NCBI GenBank assembly: GCA_964007475.1
Contig: OZ023273.1
Location: 88,018,841 to 88,082,840, forward strand
DNA from: Hybos culiciformis
Lineage: Eukaryota; Arthropoda; Insecta; Diptera; Hybotidae
Reading direction: 5' to 3'
DNA length: 64,000 nucleotides
The notes beneath the pieces are model-generated. The model was not told the DNA's origin. It saw only the letters and a list, made by a program, of their open reading frames with translations, and ran no database searches. Of the stretch, positions 22,349-34,570 are shown piece after piece (position 1 is the stretch's first letter; each line of letters begins with the position of its first letter). Made by a program: the position numbers and the translations under genes.

Positions 22349-22905
22349 AGCGAGCTCCACTTTCACTAACGGTTAGTTCTATATCTTACATTAAATAAAT
22401 GCGTCCACACTATATTAATTTACGCTAGTTAAAAAAAATTGTAAACAAACAAAAATATTTAAAATTGAATTTTAAAAACAATAACAAAAACTACATTTAT
22501 TTGAAATTGAAGAAAAATATTTAATAATTAGAAAAAAAAATTAATAACAAATCTTAAAATAACAATGAAAATCGAAAAAAAAATTAATAAAAAAAAAATA
22601 TTGTATGGAATTATTTTTGATTTTTTTTATTATTGGTTTTTATTTTGTTTGTTTACTTTTTTTGACCAAAAAAAACTATGCAAGATGTCTGAATTAACAA
22701 AAAACTCACTCAAGCAACAAAAAACAACAATGTCAGATACCTCTAAATACAAAAAATTCGCTCCCAACCCTGAGTATGAACTAGCTTTTTTGTAAAAGCT
22801 AGTTATTTTTTTCTTTTTTTTTTGTATAGAACACGTTAGTTTATAGGTTAGTATATGGGTCCGTTCGAACTAAATGTTAGTTTAAAGGTTTCAGTGGAGC
22901 TCGCT
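22349..22905. mobile_element. MITE3 with AGCGAGCTCCACT ends, copy A
   Basis: 13-bp perfect inverted ends AGCGAGCTCCACT/AGTGGAGCTCGCT flanked by TA on both sides. 557 bp, with no convincing gene; the 76-codon frame inside (22565-22795) is Lys/Phe-rich low complexity. Non-autonomous DNA transposon with a TA target. Confidence 0.7.
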
Positions 22906-24496
22906 TATAAAATAGACAACAGCCAAAAAATAATAAGATGATTTTTTGTAGTGAATCAAAAAGTAATTCTACCAATAGTTTAATTTTTATAATTAAAATA
23001 AATTCTTCAAAATAAATATTTTGTGTGGGGTAATTTCCCTAAAAGTAAGTTAATATTAAAATAAGTGTAATAAGAAATAATTTAATAAGTTTAGGATTGT
23101 AAAGAAATTTATAAAGAATATAAATAAAAATGAATTATAAATGGTAGTGGTTTAAATTAATAACTAAAGTATAAATCAGCATAAAAAATTTTATGAGACG
23201 CCAACACCATACTTATATATGCTTTTCTATTATATATATTCATAAACATACACAGATTAATCTTGGACATAATTAATGTTCCAATTAAAAAAAAATATTT
23301 AAACAATAAATCAATAATTACATAATTTAATGGGAAATCTCTATAATTTTAATACGGATTTATTTATTCTTTTCGGGAAGAGAAAATATTTTCCATATTA
23401 TGTAGGTACAAAGGATAAGTTCTATAATCTAACATTAAATCCAAGTCATTTTTGGAAATCTAAAAAGAAAATGCATGAAATTTGATTTTTATAGTTTTCC
23501 CGGAAAAATCACTTATTATGAGTTTTTTGTTTTTATTAAATTCATTAAAAAATATTATTGTTTTAATTCATATAAAATTAATTATTATAATTCAATACCT
23601 ATATATTTTACCAAGAATAATGTTATAAACTTACTTTTATGCTAAAATAACATAAAAAAGTGTTATATTTAATTTTCTTTTATAAAGGTTGAACAAAAAT
23701 TGACCATTGTTTGTTAAGAGTAAAAAGAATTTTTGTAGTAAAAAATATTAAACTCGTTTTTTTAATAAAGTAGGATAACTTTTTAAAGACTAGAATTGGA
23801 AGTAATATTATAGATAAATAATCTTAATTAAATAAAATTAATTTGCGCTTAGCGGCCAAAAAAAAAAATACTTCATTGAATATGTTTCAGTAATATCGCT
23901 TTCAAATTTTTTTTCCAACTTCATGTTTCAAGTTGACAATCTATTCAAATTGACTTGCTTTAAAATATTATATGTATATGTATAAATTTATATAAAACAT
24001 ATTTTTCCAAATCCTTTATTTTTTTTTTACATTATTTTCTTCGCTGTATTTTGTGCATTTTAATCCATTTTCTTTTTATACAAAAACCAAGAAAAGAAAA
24101 GTATTTTTATATATTTGTTATTTAGATTTTGAATGTAAAATGAGCATGATTTTTTTTTCGATTTAATATTCAAAATTAAACATAAATTAGTTTTTATTTT
24201 TTAGTGGATGTACATAAGAGTTTCTATGATTCACAGAAAACATAATAGCATTATTATTTTACTTTTCTTCTTTTTTTTTCTCCGAAAGTAAATAATGTTC
24301 ATTTTTGCTAAATTTTATATAGAAAATTTTTCATTTCATAAAGTAAATATGTAAAGATATTTAAATTCTAATGCAGCATGTTTATTACATATTTATGTTT
24401 TAATAATGTTGAGCAAAAATCGAAATCTATGACTAAAAGATTGCAATTAACTATAAGAATATTTTTTGACTGAAGCACTATAATAGCTTCGCTACA
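22906..24496. other. Intergenic, nothing recognised (also in copies B and C)
   Basis: AT-rich without supported frames or repeat ends. The equivalents are 34571-36161 and 46236-47826. Confidence 0.5.
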
Positions 24497-24925
24497 CTTC
24501 AGGTTACAAACATCGAATTCCATGTTTTGCAGAAAAAAGTAGGTTCGTTCTGTGTTTGGTACTTGGTTTGCCATATAATTTTTTTTTTTTTTTTCATGGT
24601 TTGAAAGTCGGTTCGACACAAACCTAGAAATTTCACTACAAAGTTTTATTGCATTTAAAAAAAAAAGGTATAACCTGTCATTTTGCAGAAAATTTACAGA
24701 AAAAATCATACTAAAAAATGCTTCAATATAAAAAAAATAATAATAAATTGTCGGTTGTCAAAAAAGAAAACAATCAAAATATTAAAAAAAAAAAAAAAAT
24801 TGGCTTTTTCTGCAAATTTTGTGCAAATCGGCAGGTTATACCTTTTTTTTTAATGTCGAACCTACTTTCAAGCAATGAAAAACCAAGTATGCCAAACACA
24901 AATAAAATTCATGGTTGGTAACCTA
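24497..24925. repeat. Long imperfect fold-back, copy A
   Basis: The arms share, inverted, the blocks AGGTTAC, TGTGTTTGG..ACTTGG, TTTCATGGTTTGAAAGT/ACTTTCAAGCAATGAAA, GTCGAACC-type and AAAAGGTATAACCTG. They run to ~150 bp with indels, around a ~100-bp A-rich loop. Long inverted repeats of this kind form strong RNA or DNA hairpins. Probably a fold-back MITE. Short frames on both strands inside it are mirror artefacts. Confidence 0.6.
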
Positions 24926-25143
24926 ATGTTTGTCCAAGTTCTTAGAGCAAGTTCTTTTTTGAATTGCGTATAGGCTATCATTCAATGATAAGTTAAATTA
25001 CCAGAACCTGAGTTTACAAATAAATAATTACTGCCAAATATTTTCTCACGAGTTATCATTTTTTATAGAATTTTTGTATAACTTTACGGTAAAGAAATAT
25101 ACGGAACTATGTATTATTGTGTAGTTAACATCAAATCATAAGG

Positions 25144-25273
25144 AGTAAACACAATTAGAGCGACACCGACGACTACAAGACAACGACAGCAACAAATAGA
25201 AAAATAAACAAAAAAAGTATATGGTTGTCGTTGTCGCCAGGCGACAATGTTGTTTGTCGCCAGTCGTCTCAAT
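25144..25273. mobile_element. GTCG-rich MITE, left part, copy A
   Basis: Begins AGTAAACACAATT and then has GTCG/CGAC-rich sequence forming inverted pairs (GTTGTCGTTGTCGCC with GGCGAC). Only the left part is here because the tandem duplication removed the right part. The copy B equivalent is 36809-36938. Confidence 0.6.
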
Positions 25274-25405
25274 CAGTGATGCCAGATTGAAAATTTGAAA
25301 ATACCTACAGCAAGCAAAAAATTTCCCTATTTTTCCCTCTGTTATATAGATAATTTTCCCTACATTTTACCCTACATTTTTTTTTATAAAAATACTGATA
25401 CATAT
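25274..25405. mobile_element. hAT MITE, left end only, copy A
   Basis: Starts CAGTGATGCCAGA directly after GTCTCAAT. The interior has CCCTATTTTTCCCT. Interrupted at 25406 by the LTR retrotransposon; its right end is missing in this copy. The copy B equivalent is 36939-37070. Confidence 0.75.
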
Positions 25406-27380
25406 TGTAACGCAATTAATATTTTTAAGAGAAAAATCCCTTCTCTATTGCTATACATTCAAATGATATCACCTTTCTTCTTTTTTAGAAAAGTTGTAAA
25501 AAAGTAGAAGGAGAAAGCTAGCTGTTGTGTTAGTATTCTTCGTGGATTGATTAAGTCAGTCTGAAGTGTAACGTTGGGTGCAACAGTTAGTTCTTCGAGT
25601 GATTATTTAATTTAATAGTGTTTATTATTATTAATTGTTGTGTTTTAAGTTAAATTATTTGAAAGTATTAGTAGTCATATAAAAATAGTGTAACATTTTC
25701 AGAAGTGGGATAATTAATCGGTTCTCAAAGGTTTGAATAGAATTTAAAAATGTGTTTGTGAAATTAAAAAAAAAGAAATTACTACATCCTTGCATGAAAA
25801 AAATTTCTATTAAGATTCGCACTAATATAATGAAATAAAAAAATTAAAAAAAAAAGGAGGGTTTTGAATCACGACATAGTTACGTGTTTTGTGAAACCTT
25901 TTAAAATATTTAAAAGTGGGAGTTTAAAAAAAAAAAGGAGGTAAGGAAGAAAATTAAATTAAAATTTTGGGCATTCTACGTTTATCAGTTGATCAAACAA
26001 GAACAAGTTTCAAGTTTAAAAATAAAATCAATTTTTCAAATTATTAAAAAAAAAAACAACTGTGGAATTTTAAAATTAAAATTTAAAAAAAAACTGTTGA
26101 ATTTTAAAATTAAAATTTAAAAAAAAAAAACTGTTGAATTTTAAAATTAAAATTTAAAAAAAAAAAACTGTTGAATTTAAAAATTCAAATTTAAAAAAAA
26201 ATGGAAGAAATGGAAGCATCAACTTCTAGAAAGTCAGCGACCAAAAGAAAGGCTCCAAATGAATTAATTATTCACCAATGCAGGGAGAAGATTGCGGAGC
26301 TGGAAAAAGAGGTTGCATTGTTGAGGAATGGAAATCAAATGGACTTAGCAAATGTGAACACGTCGGAATCTGCAACAAGGCCTAGTGAAGAAAGTATTCA
26401 AAGCGATGCTATGAAGATGACATTGATGGAAGCAAAAATGCTAATTCCGGAATTTGACCCAGGTGGTGATGTGATTGCATCGGAATGGATTGACACGTTG
26501 GAAAATTTAAAAATGATTTATGGTTGGATTGACTTGGCAATGTTATTTTATGCAGGAGCGCAGTTGCGAGGATCTGCAACACAGTGGCATGTAGCTGAAC
26601 GGTTGGTTTTGAAAACTTGGGGTGAGTTTAAGAAAATTTTTTTATTGGCTTCTCCTTCGGTTCAAAATAAATCGGCTCTAATGTGTAAATTAATGTGTGG
26701 GCAAAAGACGGAAAATGAAAGTGTAGAAAGTTATTTCTACAATGTAGTTGCGATTGCTAAGAAATTAAATTTACCAGAGTCTGAAATTATTTCTTACATT
26801 ATTTCGGGGTTAAATAATAAGGAGCTAAGTAATCGGGTTGAAGCTACTAGACCAAAAACGATTCATGATACCTTGAGGGAACTTAAAAATTTGGAATCCA
26901 TGGATGACTATTATAAGATTAGGGAAAAATTTCAGCGAGCGAATAAACAGGTTAAAAATTCTGATGGGCAGGAAAAAAATTATTCGAATAGTTTTAAAAG
27001 AAATGATAATTATCAGCAACAGCGTCATTTTAATAATTATCGCCCATACAACAAATTTAGAGACAATAATAAATTTCTGGAGAGCCAAGAAAATTTCGGA
27101 TAGCCCAACCCTTCAGCTAAAGCAAAAACCGTTCAGATCACTTTTCGCAGCTGACAGAATGAAGCCATGGTTGAATTTATCCAATATGGCAGAAAATGAA
27201 TTAAGTGATGAATCCAACGACGAAGAATAATATTTGGAACAAAATTATGAATCTGACATTTCATTCTCATATGTATATACATCTTAAATTTTGTATTTGA
27301 ATTAAAAAACATGAATAAAATGTGTGTTAAACTTCAATCTTTTAAATTATTTGTTTTTTTTTTCAAATATTTGAGAAAGG
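25406..27380 (+). mobile_element. Gag-only LTR retrotransposon, truncated copy A
   Basis: 5' LTR 25406-25695, primer site 25699-25711, gag 26201-27103. Cut at 27380 by the junction to copy B, losing the last ~930 bp and the 3' LTR. Confidence 0.92.
26201..27103 (+). CDS. Gag of the LTR retrotransposon, copy A
   Basis: 300 residues. N-terminal ~20-residue basic stretch, then a predicted coiled coil (CREKIAELEKEVALLRNG, ~28-45), then a capsid-like region (MLIPEFDPGGDVIASEWIDT to RELKNLESMDDYYKIREKF) with the QLRGSATQWH motif of Gypsy gags, and an Asn/Arg/Lys-rich tail with no CCHC knuckle. Would assemble particles and bind RNA through the basic tail. The ATG at 26201 is the first in frame after the A-rich array. 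After the stop at 27103 another frame encodes an acidic tail (ENELSDESNDEE, to 27230) that may be a frameshifted C-terminus. This copy has Ser where B and C have Phe (LLASPSVQ). Confidence 0.8.
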   Translation: MEEMEASTSRKSATKRKAPNELIIHQCREKIAELEKEVALLRNGNQMDLANVNTSESATRPSEESIQSDAMKMTLMEAKMLIPEFDPGGDVIASEWIDTLENLKMIYGWIDLAMLFYAGAQLRGSATQWHVAERLVLKTWGEFKKIFLLASPSVQNKSALMCKLMCGQKTENESVESYFYNVVAIAKKLNLPESEIISYIISGLNNKELSNRVEATRPKTIHDTLRELKNLESMDDYYKIREKFQRANKQVKNSDGQEKNYSNSFKRNDNYQQQRHFNNYRPYNKFRDNNKFLESQENFG

Positions 27381-28156
27381 CCAATAAAATGAAAGATGAG
27401 GATATTTTTAAATTACTGTCAGATTATAGAAAACCAGATAAATTTAGCAAGTTAACTGTGATACCAGGTTGGCTAAAAATTAACCTTGAACTGATACTGA
27501 ACTTCCACATAGTACGTTTAATATTAAGTAAATTAGTTAATCAAATGATAAATCGGATTTTTTATTACATTTCAGATTCTTTGAAAACATACCCGCACAA
27601 TTGAAACCATTCCCATTGCCGTTAAACAAAGATCCAACATTTGAGATATCCGAATTTTCCAGCACATCAGAACGTGATGTTTATCCATTCACAACTTTTA
27701 CGAATCATATATTTATCTATCCCATTACATTATCATTTGGCAGTCAAACATTTTTTTCTAGAGCTGGAAATCTAACAGTTATTATTGAATTAAGGGATTC
27801 AGATAAGGAGAATTCAAATCCATTAAAGGTAAACTAAAATAGTTACATTAAAAAAAATCAAATCTTCATGTGCTTTCTAAAATCTTTAGTGTATTTATGG
27901 TCGACCTGGTCAAGATTATTTTGTTGATCGAATATCGTGTCCTGTATTGCATCATAATACAAATCCAATGTGGTATGAAGAAATTAAAATGCGACAACCA
28001 TTACATATCACATCAAATCATCACTTATTGTTCTCCTTTGTCCGTGTGTCTTGTAATTTAACTAAAAAGCGGGATGTGAATGGTTCATTCGAAACTCATG
28101 TTGGTTATGGTTGGCTACCACTTTTGAATAAAGGAAAAATAAACCTGAACGAATAA
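27381..28156 (+). pseudogene. Zir-like: DOCK C2 exons, copy B
   Basis: Exon tail 27381-27511, then exons 27576-27828 and 27890-28153 with stop at 28154-28156. Splice signals are as in copy A. The PH half is missing because the duplication starts within the first of these exons. At the junction the frame is open back to 27311, fusing about 24 residues of retrotransposon sequence to the DOCK exon. Confidence 0.85.
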
Positions 28157-28624
28157 ATTATTCCTGTTACACATTTAAATATTTACGCCTTTCGGCTTGC
28201 CAAGGCAACTCCGTATTGCCCGCCAAATAGTTAGACAAAAAGTTGAACGATGTCATGCCATCAAATGCCATACTTAAACGATGTCAATTCAATTGTGAGT
28301 GACATCAAATGCCATCTTCGTCTTTTGAAGTAGCAACAGCAAGCATTGAGCGTGAAAGCCTATGGCTCCGCAACAGTTTGCAAACCCATCACCCAGCTTA
28401 TTCACCCGAGAGTGGGACTGTAAGTGGGAATGCGCACATCAGCAGAGGAACGAAATCCAGCTCGGAAAGCCATTACTACTTCGCATCTTAATGCCATGTG
28501 AAGGATCGATAAGCCGCTAAAGGAGACCGCAGATTCCTTTTCATACACCACCATGAAGACATAAAGGTAATTATGCACAGCGATGTAGAATCGGAATACA
28601 ACGATCGACTATATCGATCTCCTT
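28157..28624. other. GC-richer block, copy B
   Basis: Same as 16493-16960. Its 60-codon frame lies at 28309-28491. Confidence 0.4.
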
Positions 28625-28854
28625 TCCACTTTAACACTTGTTTCAACAAGGTCTCAGTGTCAATTCCTTTTCTAAAATCAAATACAAAAAGAATTAAAAA
28701 TATGATATTAAGAACTGTCCCAGGAAAAAAAACCACCACACTTTCCTTTAAAAAAGTCTTCAGTTTATTGGTTTTTTTTTTCTAGAACAATTCACAAGTA
28801 TTTTAGTTTTATTGTTTGAAAAAAAAAAAATATATATATAATATGATGAAAACG

Positions 28855-29775
28855 CCGGATCTGGAACTATTTTTTGTCACCAATAACAAAACCTTTACCA
28901 TCTGGAAACCAAACCCAGATTCATGTTATTACTTTGAATTGTTGGACTTGCTTCATAAACATATATTACTAAATGAGTTGTTCTGACTTTCATAATTTAA
29001 TGATTCACTTGAATAATTAATTGAAGCAGAAACATTTGATAATATGGTTTATCTAAATTTGTAAGACTGAGATTTTGTGTAGGGCCTTGTGTTTTCTTTT
29101 TGTCTGCTCTCGTACTAATAACTTGGATAGATTGTTCTACAAGAAAAAAAATTTAAATTTAAAATTATTTTCCTTTTATTATCGAAATAGACAAAAGATC
29201 AAGTCGATTTTCATCAACATTTTTTAAGCGAGAAACATTGATGGATGACCTTTAATTTCAGACATTCTAATTCGTTGTAGCATATGCCATCAAAATTTCG
29301 AAATGTTTTTATCGAGCACGGTGAATTCTCGAATTTTACTACAGTAAATAACCTTAGAATTTTTGAACTAGGACTGCTGTAAATTGTGTTCGAATTGGTT
29401 ATTGCTTGACCGAATAGAATATTTTTAATTCGATTAAAAATTAATGAAAAAGTATTTGTAAGTTGAGGTTTTGGCTTCGTAATAATTGTATTATCGAATG
29501 TGAAATTAACATTATTCGACTCACAACAAATTCATTTCCACCGCCTAATCCGAATATAATATTTTCATTCCCTGTAAAGTTTTCAACAGCAATATCAAAT
29601 CCAGGTATTGTCCAAGAATCTGAGTTGATATAGAAGGATCAAAAGGTACTGTTTCTGGTGGTATTTGCTGAGGTGGTTCTAGAGGAAATTGTGGAAATGG
29701 AGGATCAGGCTGGAAAGGTGGCAATTCTGGAGTCGGCAAAGGAAACGGAATAGTTGTAGTTGCAGTTGGTACACT
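28855..29775 (-). pseudogene. Possible CUB-family fragment, copy B
   Basis: Copy of 17190-18110. The open Pro-rich frame lies at 29545-29739. Confidence 0.4.
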
Positions 29776-31146
29776 CTAGAAAATAGAGCTATTTGGTCGT
29801 AATTTTACAACGATAATAATGGTAATTTTTGATGTAAAATTACGTCCATTATTTAAAATTCAACCGATAAAGGCGTAAAAAAAATAATATACACAAAAAA
29901 AAGTAAATTTAAGCAAATTGTGTTATTTTTGCATTAAAAATAAAGGTATATTTACACATTTTTGCTTAAACATTTAAGCCTTAGAGCGTAAAAATAAACA
30001 AACTAGTGTATATTTACACTCTTCTGCTTAAATGTTTAAACCATATATTGTAAGATTACAGTTTATGGTGTAAATTTACTTTCTATGGGTCATAATATTA
30101 AGCCCCGTAGTGTAAATTTATGGTGTACACACAATATAAATCTATTTATTGTGTACCACACAATGTAAATTTACCTTCTGTAGTGTAAATTTACACTCTA
30201 CGACTTAATTTTCCCCTCTATGTCTTAAATTAATAAACCACAGAGTGTAAATTTACATCGTAGAGTGTACAAGGAGCTTGTATTTTTAAACGTTGCAGTG
30301 TAAATATACCTTCTGCGGTGTAAATTTACACTAACGGTTAAAATTTTTAAATATTTGAATGTAAATTTAAACCACACATAGTAAATTTACACTGTGTGAT
30401 TTAAATTTTTAAATCATAGACAGTAATTTTACATCGCATGGTGTAAATTTATTTTGGTGTACAGAATTTATACAGAGAATTTATATAACGATGTAAGGTT
30501 TTAAAACTATTTTTGTATTTTTGTTTATATAATAACGATGTAAGGTTTTTATTTGTTAACAGGTATACAGAATTTATATTTTCTATTTTACTCATATCTA
30601 AAATTTGAATACCGTAGCTGAGTGGTCAAGATGTTGGATTGCAATTCTAAATAGCGAGGTTCGAACCCCGAAGATGGCATAAGAAAAATTAAATAAGAAG
30701 AAATTAAAATACAAAAAAATATTAATAATAAAATAAAATAAATATTATTAAAAAAAAATAAATTAAATAAAATAAAAAAATTCAAAAAAAATAATAAAAA
30801 AAAGTTCAAAAAAAATATTAGAAAAAAAAATTATTAAATTTTTTATTTTTTCTAATAAAAATATTTACGACTTTTTGGTGTAAATTTAAAACTTTGGATT
30901 AAATTTACAACTTTTTGGCGTAATTTTTAGTTTAATATTACGACTTTATGTTTAAATTTATTCTGTTGGAAGTAATTTCGCAACATTTTGGCGTAAAATT
31001 TGGTGTAAAATTACGTTTTTATAGAGTAATGTAGTTTACACCAAAAATATGTAATTATTTTCTAATGTAAATTTACGTTGATTATCGAAGGTAATAAATT
31101 GCCATCGATAATCGACGTAAGTTTACATCAAAAACTTTCTAGAGTG
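29772..31146 (+). mobile_element. MITE2, copy B
   Basis: Same structure and TA flanks as 18107-19481. Confidence 0.75.
30609..30679 (+). other. tRNA-Cys-like sequence, copy B
   Basis: Copy of 18944-19014, no change seen. Confidence 0.55.
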
Positions 31147-31899
31147 TATTTCAAGATGATTTGTTAGGTTGAATATGTTCTTGAACTTGAGAGAGAAATC
31201 ATATAAATAACAATTTAAACGAAAAAGCACAATACCATAACTTTTTTACTTTTCTTTCGATTTTATTTATTAATAAAAATAAAAAATATTTAAATATCAA
31301 AATTATAATTAAATTACAGGGCTTTCTAGAACCGATAATAATATGCCAATATTATTTTTTTTTACCTTTCACTACACTGCTAAAGTATAAAAGAAAGGTA
31401 TACAAGTGATAACGGACATATTAAGTATTAATTTTTTTATCGTAACCAAATAATTTATTTATAACATATATTGAGTTATTTTCGTACCCTAATAATTAGA
31501 ATATGAAATGTAATGTAATGCAGTTGCGCAGTTGCTAGCTGTGCGCTGATAGCACCCACATGTTTGGGTGAACTTGTAGTGTTGCCACTACATATACATA
31601 CATAAATATATAGCTATAAAATTTTTTGTATAACTACACATCACATGACAATTCAAAAAATTCTCGTATGAATAATATATAAACTTACAAATAATTAAAT
31701 ATTCATAATTATCATTCACATTGAACATTATTAATTAATATTTAATCATTAATACTATATCAACACTTGAATATATTTTTTTAATAAGATTCGTTTCAAC
31801 GTTTAAATAAACTTGTAACTACTTTAAACCGATAAAGTTGCAATAAAATTTTTTTTCATTTTTATTAAAACTACTAAATTTTGAGTTCAAATGGCTGGC

Positions 31900-32870
31900 T
31901 GAAATACAAATTCGGATTCAAATCCAAAGTCAAATTCTTCGAATTCTGATTCAAATTCAAATTCTTCGAATTCCAATTCAAATTCAATTCCAAATTCTTC
32001 CAATTCTAATTCAAATTCTTCGAATCCAACTCCAAATGCTGAAAATTCGACTGACAACACTAATATCAACGCAATCAATATTAGATAACTCCAATTCTGG
32101 ACGCAAAACCCTTCTACTGTGCTTCCAAACGGAAGCACAGTTTAGTGCCAATCGAGCTTTTAATGATAACACTAAGTATTCTCTCACAGTAGCAGCTTTA
32201 CCAGTTGAAGCTTGTGAATCAATTATTGACTTGTTATCAAATCCCCCCGCCATAAATAAATATGCGCAGATTAAAAACGCTCTCATAGAGGAAAATTCAG
32301 TTTCGGAAACTAAACGTTTAGAAACTTTATTTGCCAATCAAGACACAGGCGAAAGAAAGCTTTCAGAAATCTTAAGATCCATACGTCAATTAGCTGGCAA
32401 TTCGTTTACTGAAGATATTATTAAAAATCTTTGGATTGGCAAACTTCCTCAAGTCGTAAAAATAGCTATCATTTCGGTTGGCGACAAAACTTTAGATCAA
32501 CTTACTTCCATAGCAGACAATATCTTTGAAGCTCATCACACCTCTGCAAATTTAAAACCCTAATCCTGATGTCGGTCAGAGATTATCTCGTTTAGAAGAA
32601 ATGATAGAAAGAATAGACATCAAATTTAAAAATTTTAGAAATCCAAGTAGAGATCGTAATAGAACCAACACAGATCATAAAGGTTCGAGATCTAATCACA
32701 GCGATGACAATAATCAATCACAATCCAATACTAAACCAAACAAGAAGCATAACAGAAATAGATCTTCGTCAAACTCTAATGCAAACCGCGCTTGTTGGTA
32801 TCATTGTACCTTCGGTAACAAAGCAAAGAGATGCACTTGCGACAACACAGATAATGCGACCCCAAACTAA
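31900..32870 (+). pseudogene. Gyp2 gag, copy B
   Basis: Copy of 20235-21205 with the same two frameshifts. Confidence 0.85.
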
Positions 32871-33510
32871 CATGCCAACCTGCTTTAGTGACGAACAGCG
32901 GTGGCAACATCAATAGTCGTCTCTTCATCTTAGACAATATCAAATTTCTAATTGATACGAATGCCGACCTTTCGGTCATCCCTACTATCAATAAAAATTC
33001 AAGACCCGATAACTTAATACTTTCTGCAGCCAATGGTTCGAAAATTAGAACATTCGGTTCCAAAATGTTAAAACTTAACCTAGGGCTAAAAAGAAACTTT
33101 ATACACCAATTTGTCCAAACAGACATAGACCGCGCAATTATCGGTGCTGACTTCTTAAATAAATACGGTTTAGTCGTAGACATAAAAAATAAAAGTTTAA
33201 TCGACCTCTTAACTAGCTTATACATAAAAACCATTTCAATTCATAGCAAAACTCCAACACCAAAAATACTTTTGGTAGATAATGAATTTTCGCAAATAAT
33301 CAGAGAATTTCCTTCAATAATCCAAGCTCCTAATTATTTCAAACCCGTTTTACACAATGTCACTCATCACATTAACACAACAGGTTCTCTTCCTATGTCT
33401 TGTGCTAGACGACTAGACGTTACTCGCATAAACGTAGCCAAGAAAGAATTTGAGTTAATGACTGAAATTGGCATTTGCCAACCATCATCCTCGGCAGTCT
33501 CGATTAAATG
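32868..33510 (+). pseudogene. Gyp2 protease and start of RT, copy B
   Basis: Copy of 21203-21845, including the DTN triplet. Confidence 0.85.
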
Positions 33511-34013
33511 AATAAATGTCATACTAAATTAATGTTTCCTAACTTCAAACTTAAATATATTTTTTTTTGTTTTTTTTTTGAAAATAAAATTTTAAACTCA
33601 ACCATTTCATTAGTAAACACATTATTACATTCGTTACGTAATTCACAAATTAAATTTTTTTCGAATAATGTAACAGCAATACATTATTTTTTTTCAAAAG
33701 AAAATTAATTTCAAAAGTAACCAAATTTTAATTTTCACTCAAGGAAGGGTGATGTAGTGGCAACACATGTGCTATGTAGCCTTTTTGAGTTGGCTGTGCA
33801 GCCTAAAGTAGTGCACGACGGAGGGACGTTAAGCCAACAATCAAACCGGCGCCCATTCCAATTTTGAAACACAAATTAACTTTCTTTAAAAAAAGAAAAA
33901 GTTATGAGAGTACCTGCCTAAAGTAAAAATGTCAAACATCAAGGAAAACAAAATATATTAAATTTTTAATTTTTTTTTAAAAAGTATTAACAAAAAATTA
34001 ATCTTGTCTAATA

Positions 34014-34570
34014 AGCGAGCTCCACTTTCACTAACGGTTAGTTCTATATCTTACATTAAATAAATGCGTCCACACTATATTAATTTACGCTAGTTAAAAA
34101 AAATTGTAAACAAACAAAAATATTTAAAATTGAATTTTAAAAACAATAACAAAAACTACATTTATTTGAAATTGAAGAAAAATATTTAATAATTAGAAAA
34201 AAAAATTAATAACAAATCTTAAAATAACAATGAAAATCGAAAAAAAAATTAATAAAAAAAAAATATTGTATGGAATTATTTTTGATTTTTTTTATTATTG
34301 GTTTTTATTTTGTTTGTTTACTTTTTTTGACCAAAAAAAACTATGCAAGATGTCTGAATTAACAAAAAACTCACTCAAGCAACAAAAAACAACAATGTCA
34401 GATACCTCTAAATACAAAAAATTCGCTCCCAACCCTGAGTATGAACTAGCTTTTTTGTAAAAGCTAGTTATTTTTTTCTTTTTTTTTTGTATAGAACACG
34501 TTAGTTTATAGGTTAGTATATGGGTCCGTTCGAACTAAATGTTAGTTTAAAGGTTTCAGTGGAGCTCGCT
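34014..34570. mobile_element. MITE3, copy B
   Basis: Copy of 22349-22905. Confidence 0.7.

Larger units (their letters stand above)
15717..27380. repeat. Tandem segment, copy A
   Basis: First of three head-to-tail copies. It begins inside a DOCK exon (AGGAAA|CCAATAAAATG at 15717) and ends inside a gag-only LTR retrotransposon (GAGAAAGG). Private differences seen by eye: about five substitutions, including C at 16178, A at 18125, G near 24053, A near 25158 and C near 26651. Length 11664 bp, one T shorter than copy B in a T-run near 17110. Confidence 0.97.
31888..33895 (+). mobile_element. Gyp2, copy B
   Basis: As 20223-22230, with the LTR start at 33753. Confidence 0.85.

Noticed and set aside
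22565..22795. 76-codon frame inside MITE3
   Set aside because: Low-complexity Lys/Phe/Tyr sequence lying within a non-autonomous element.
24368..24709. 113-codon minus-strand frame with FFLQNMEFDVCNLKCSE
   Set aside because: It lies across the fold-back arm, and no family features are visible.
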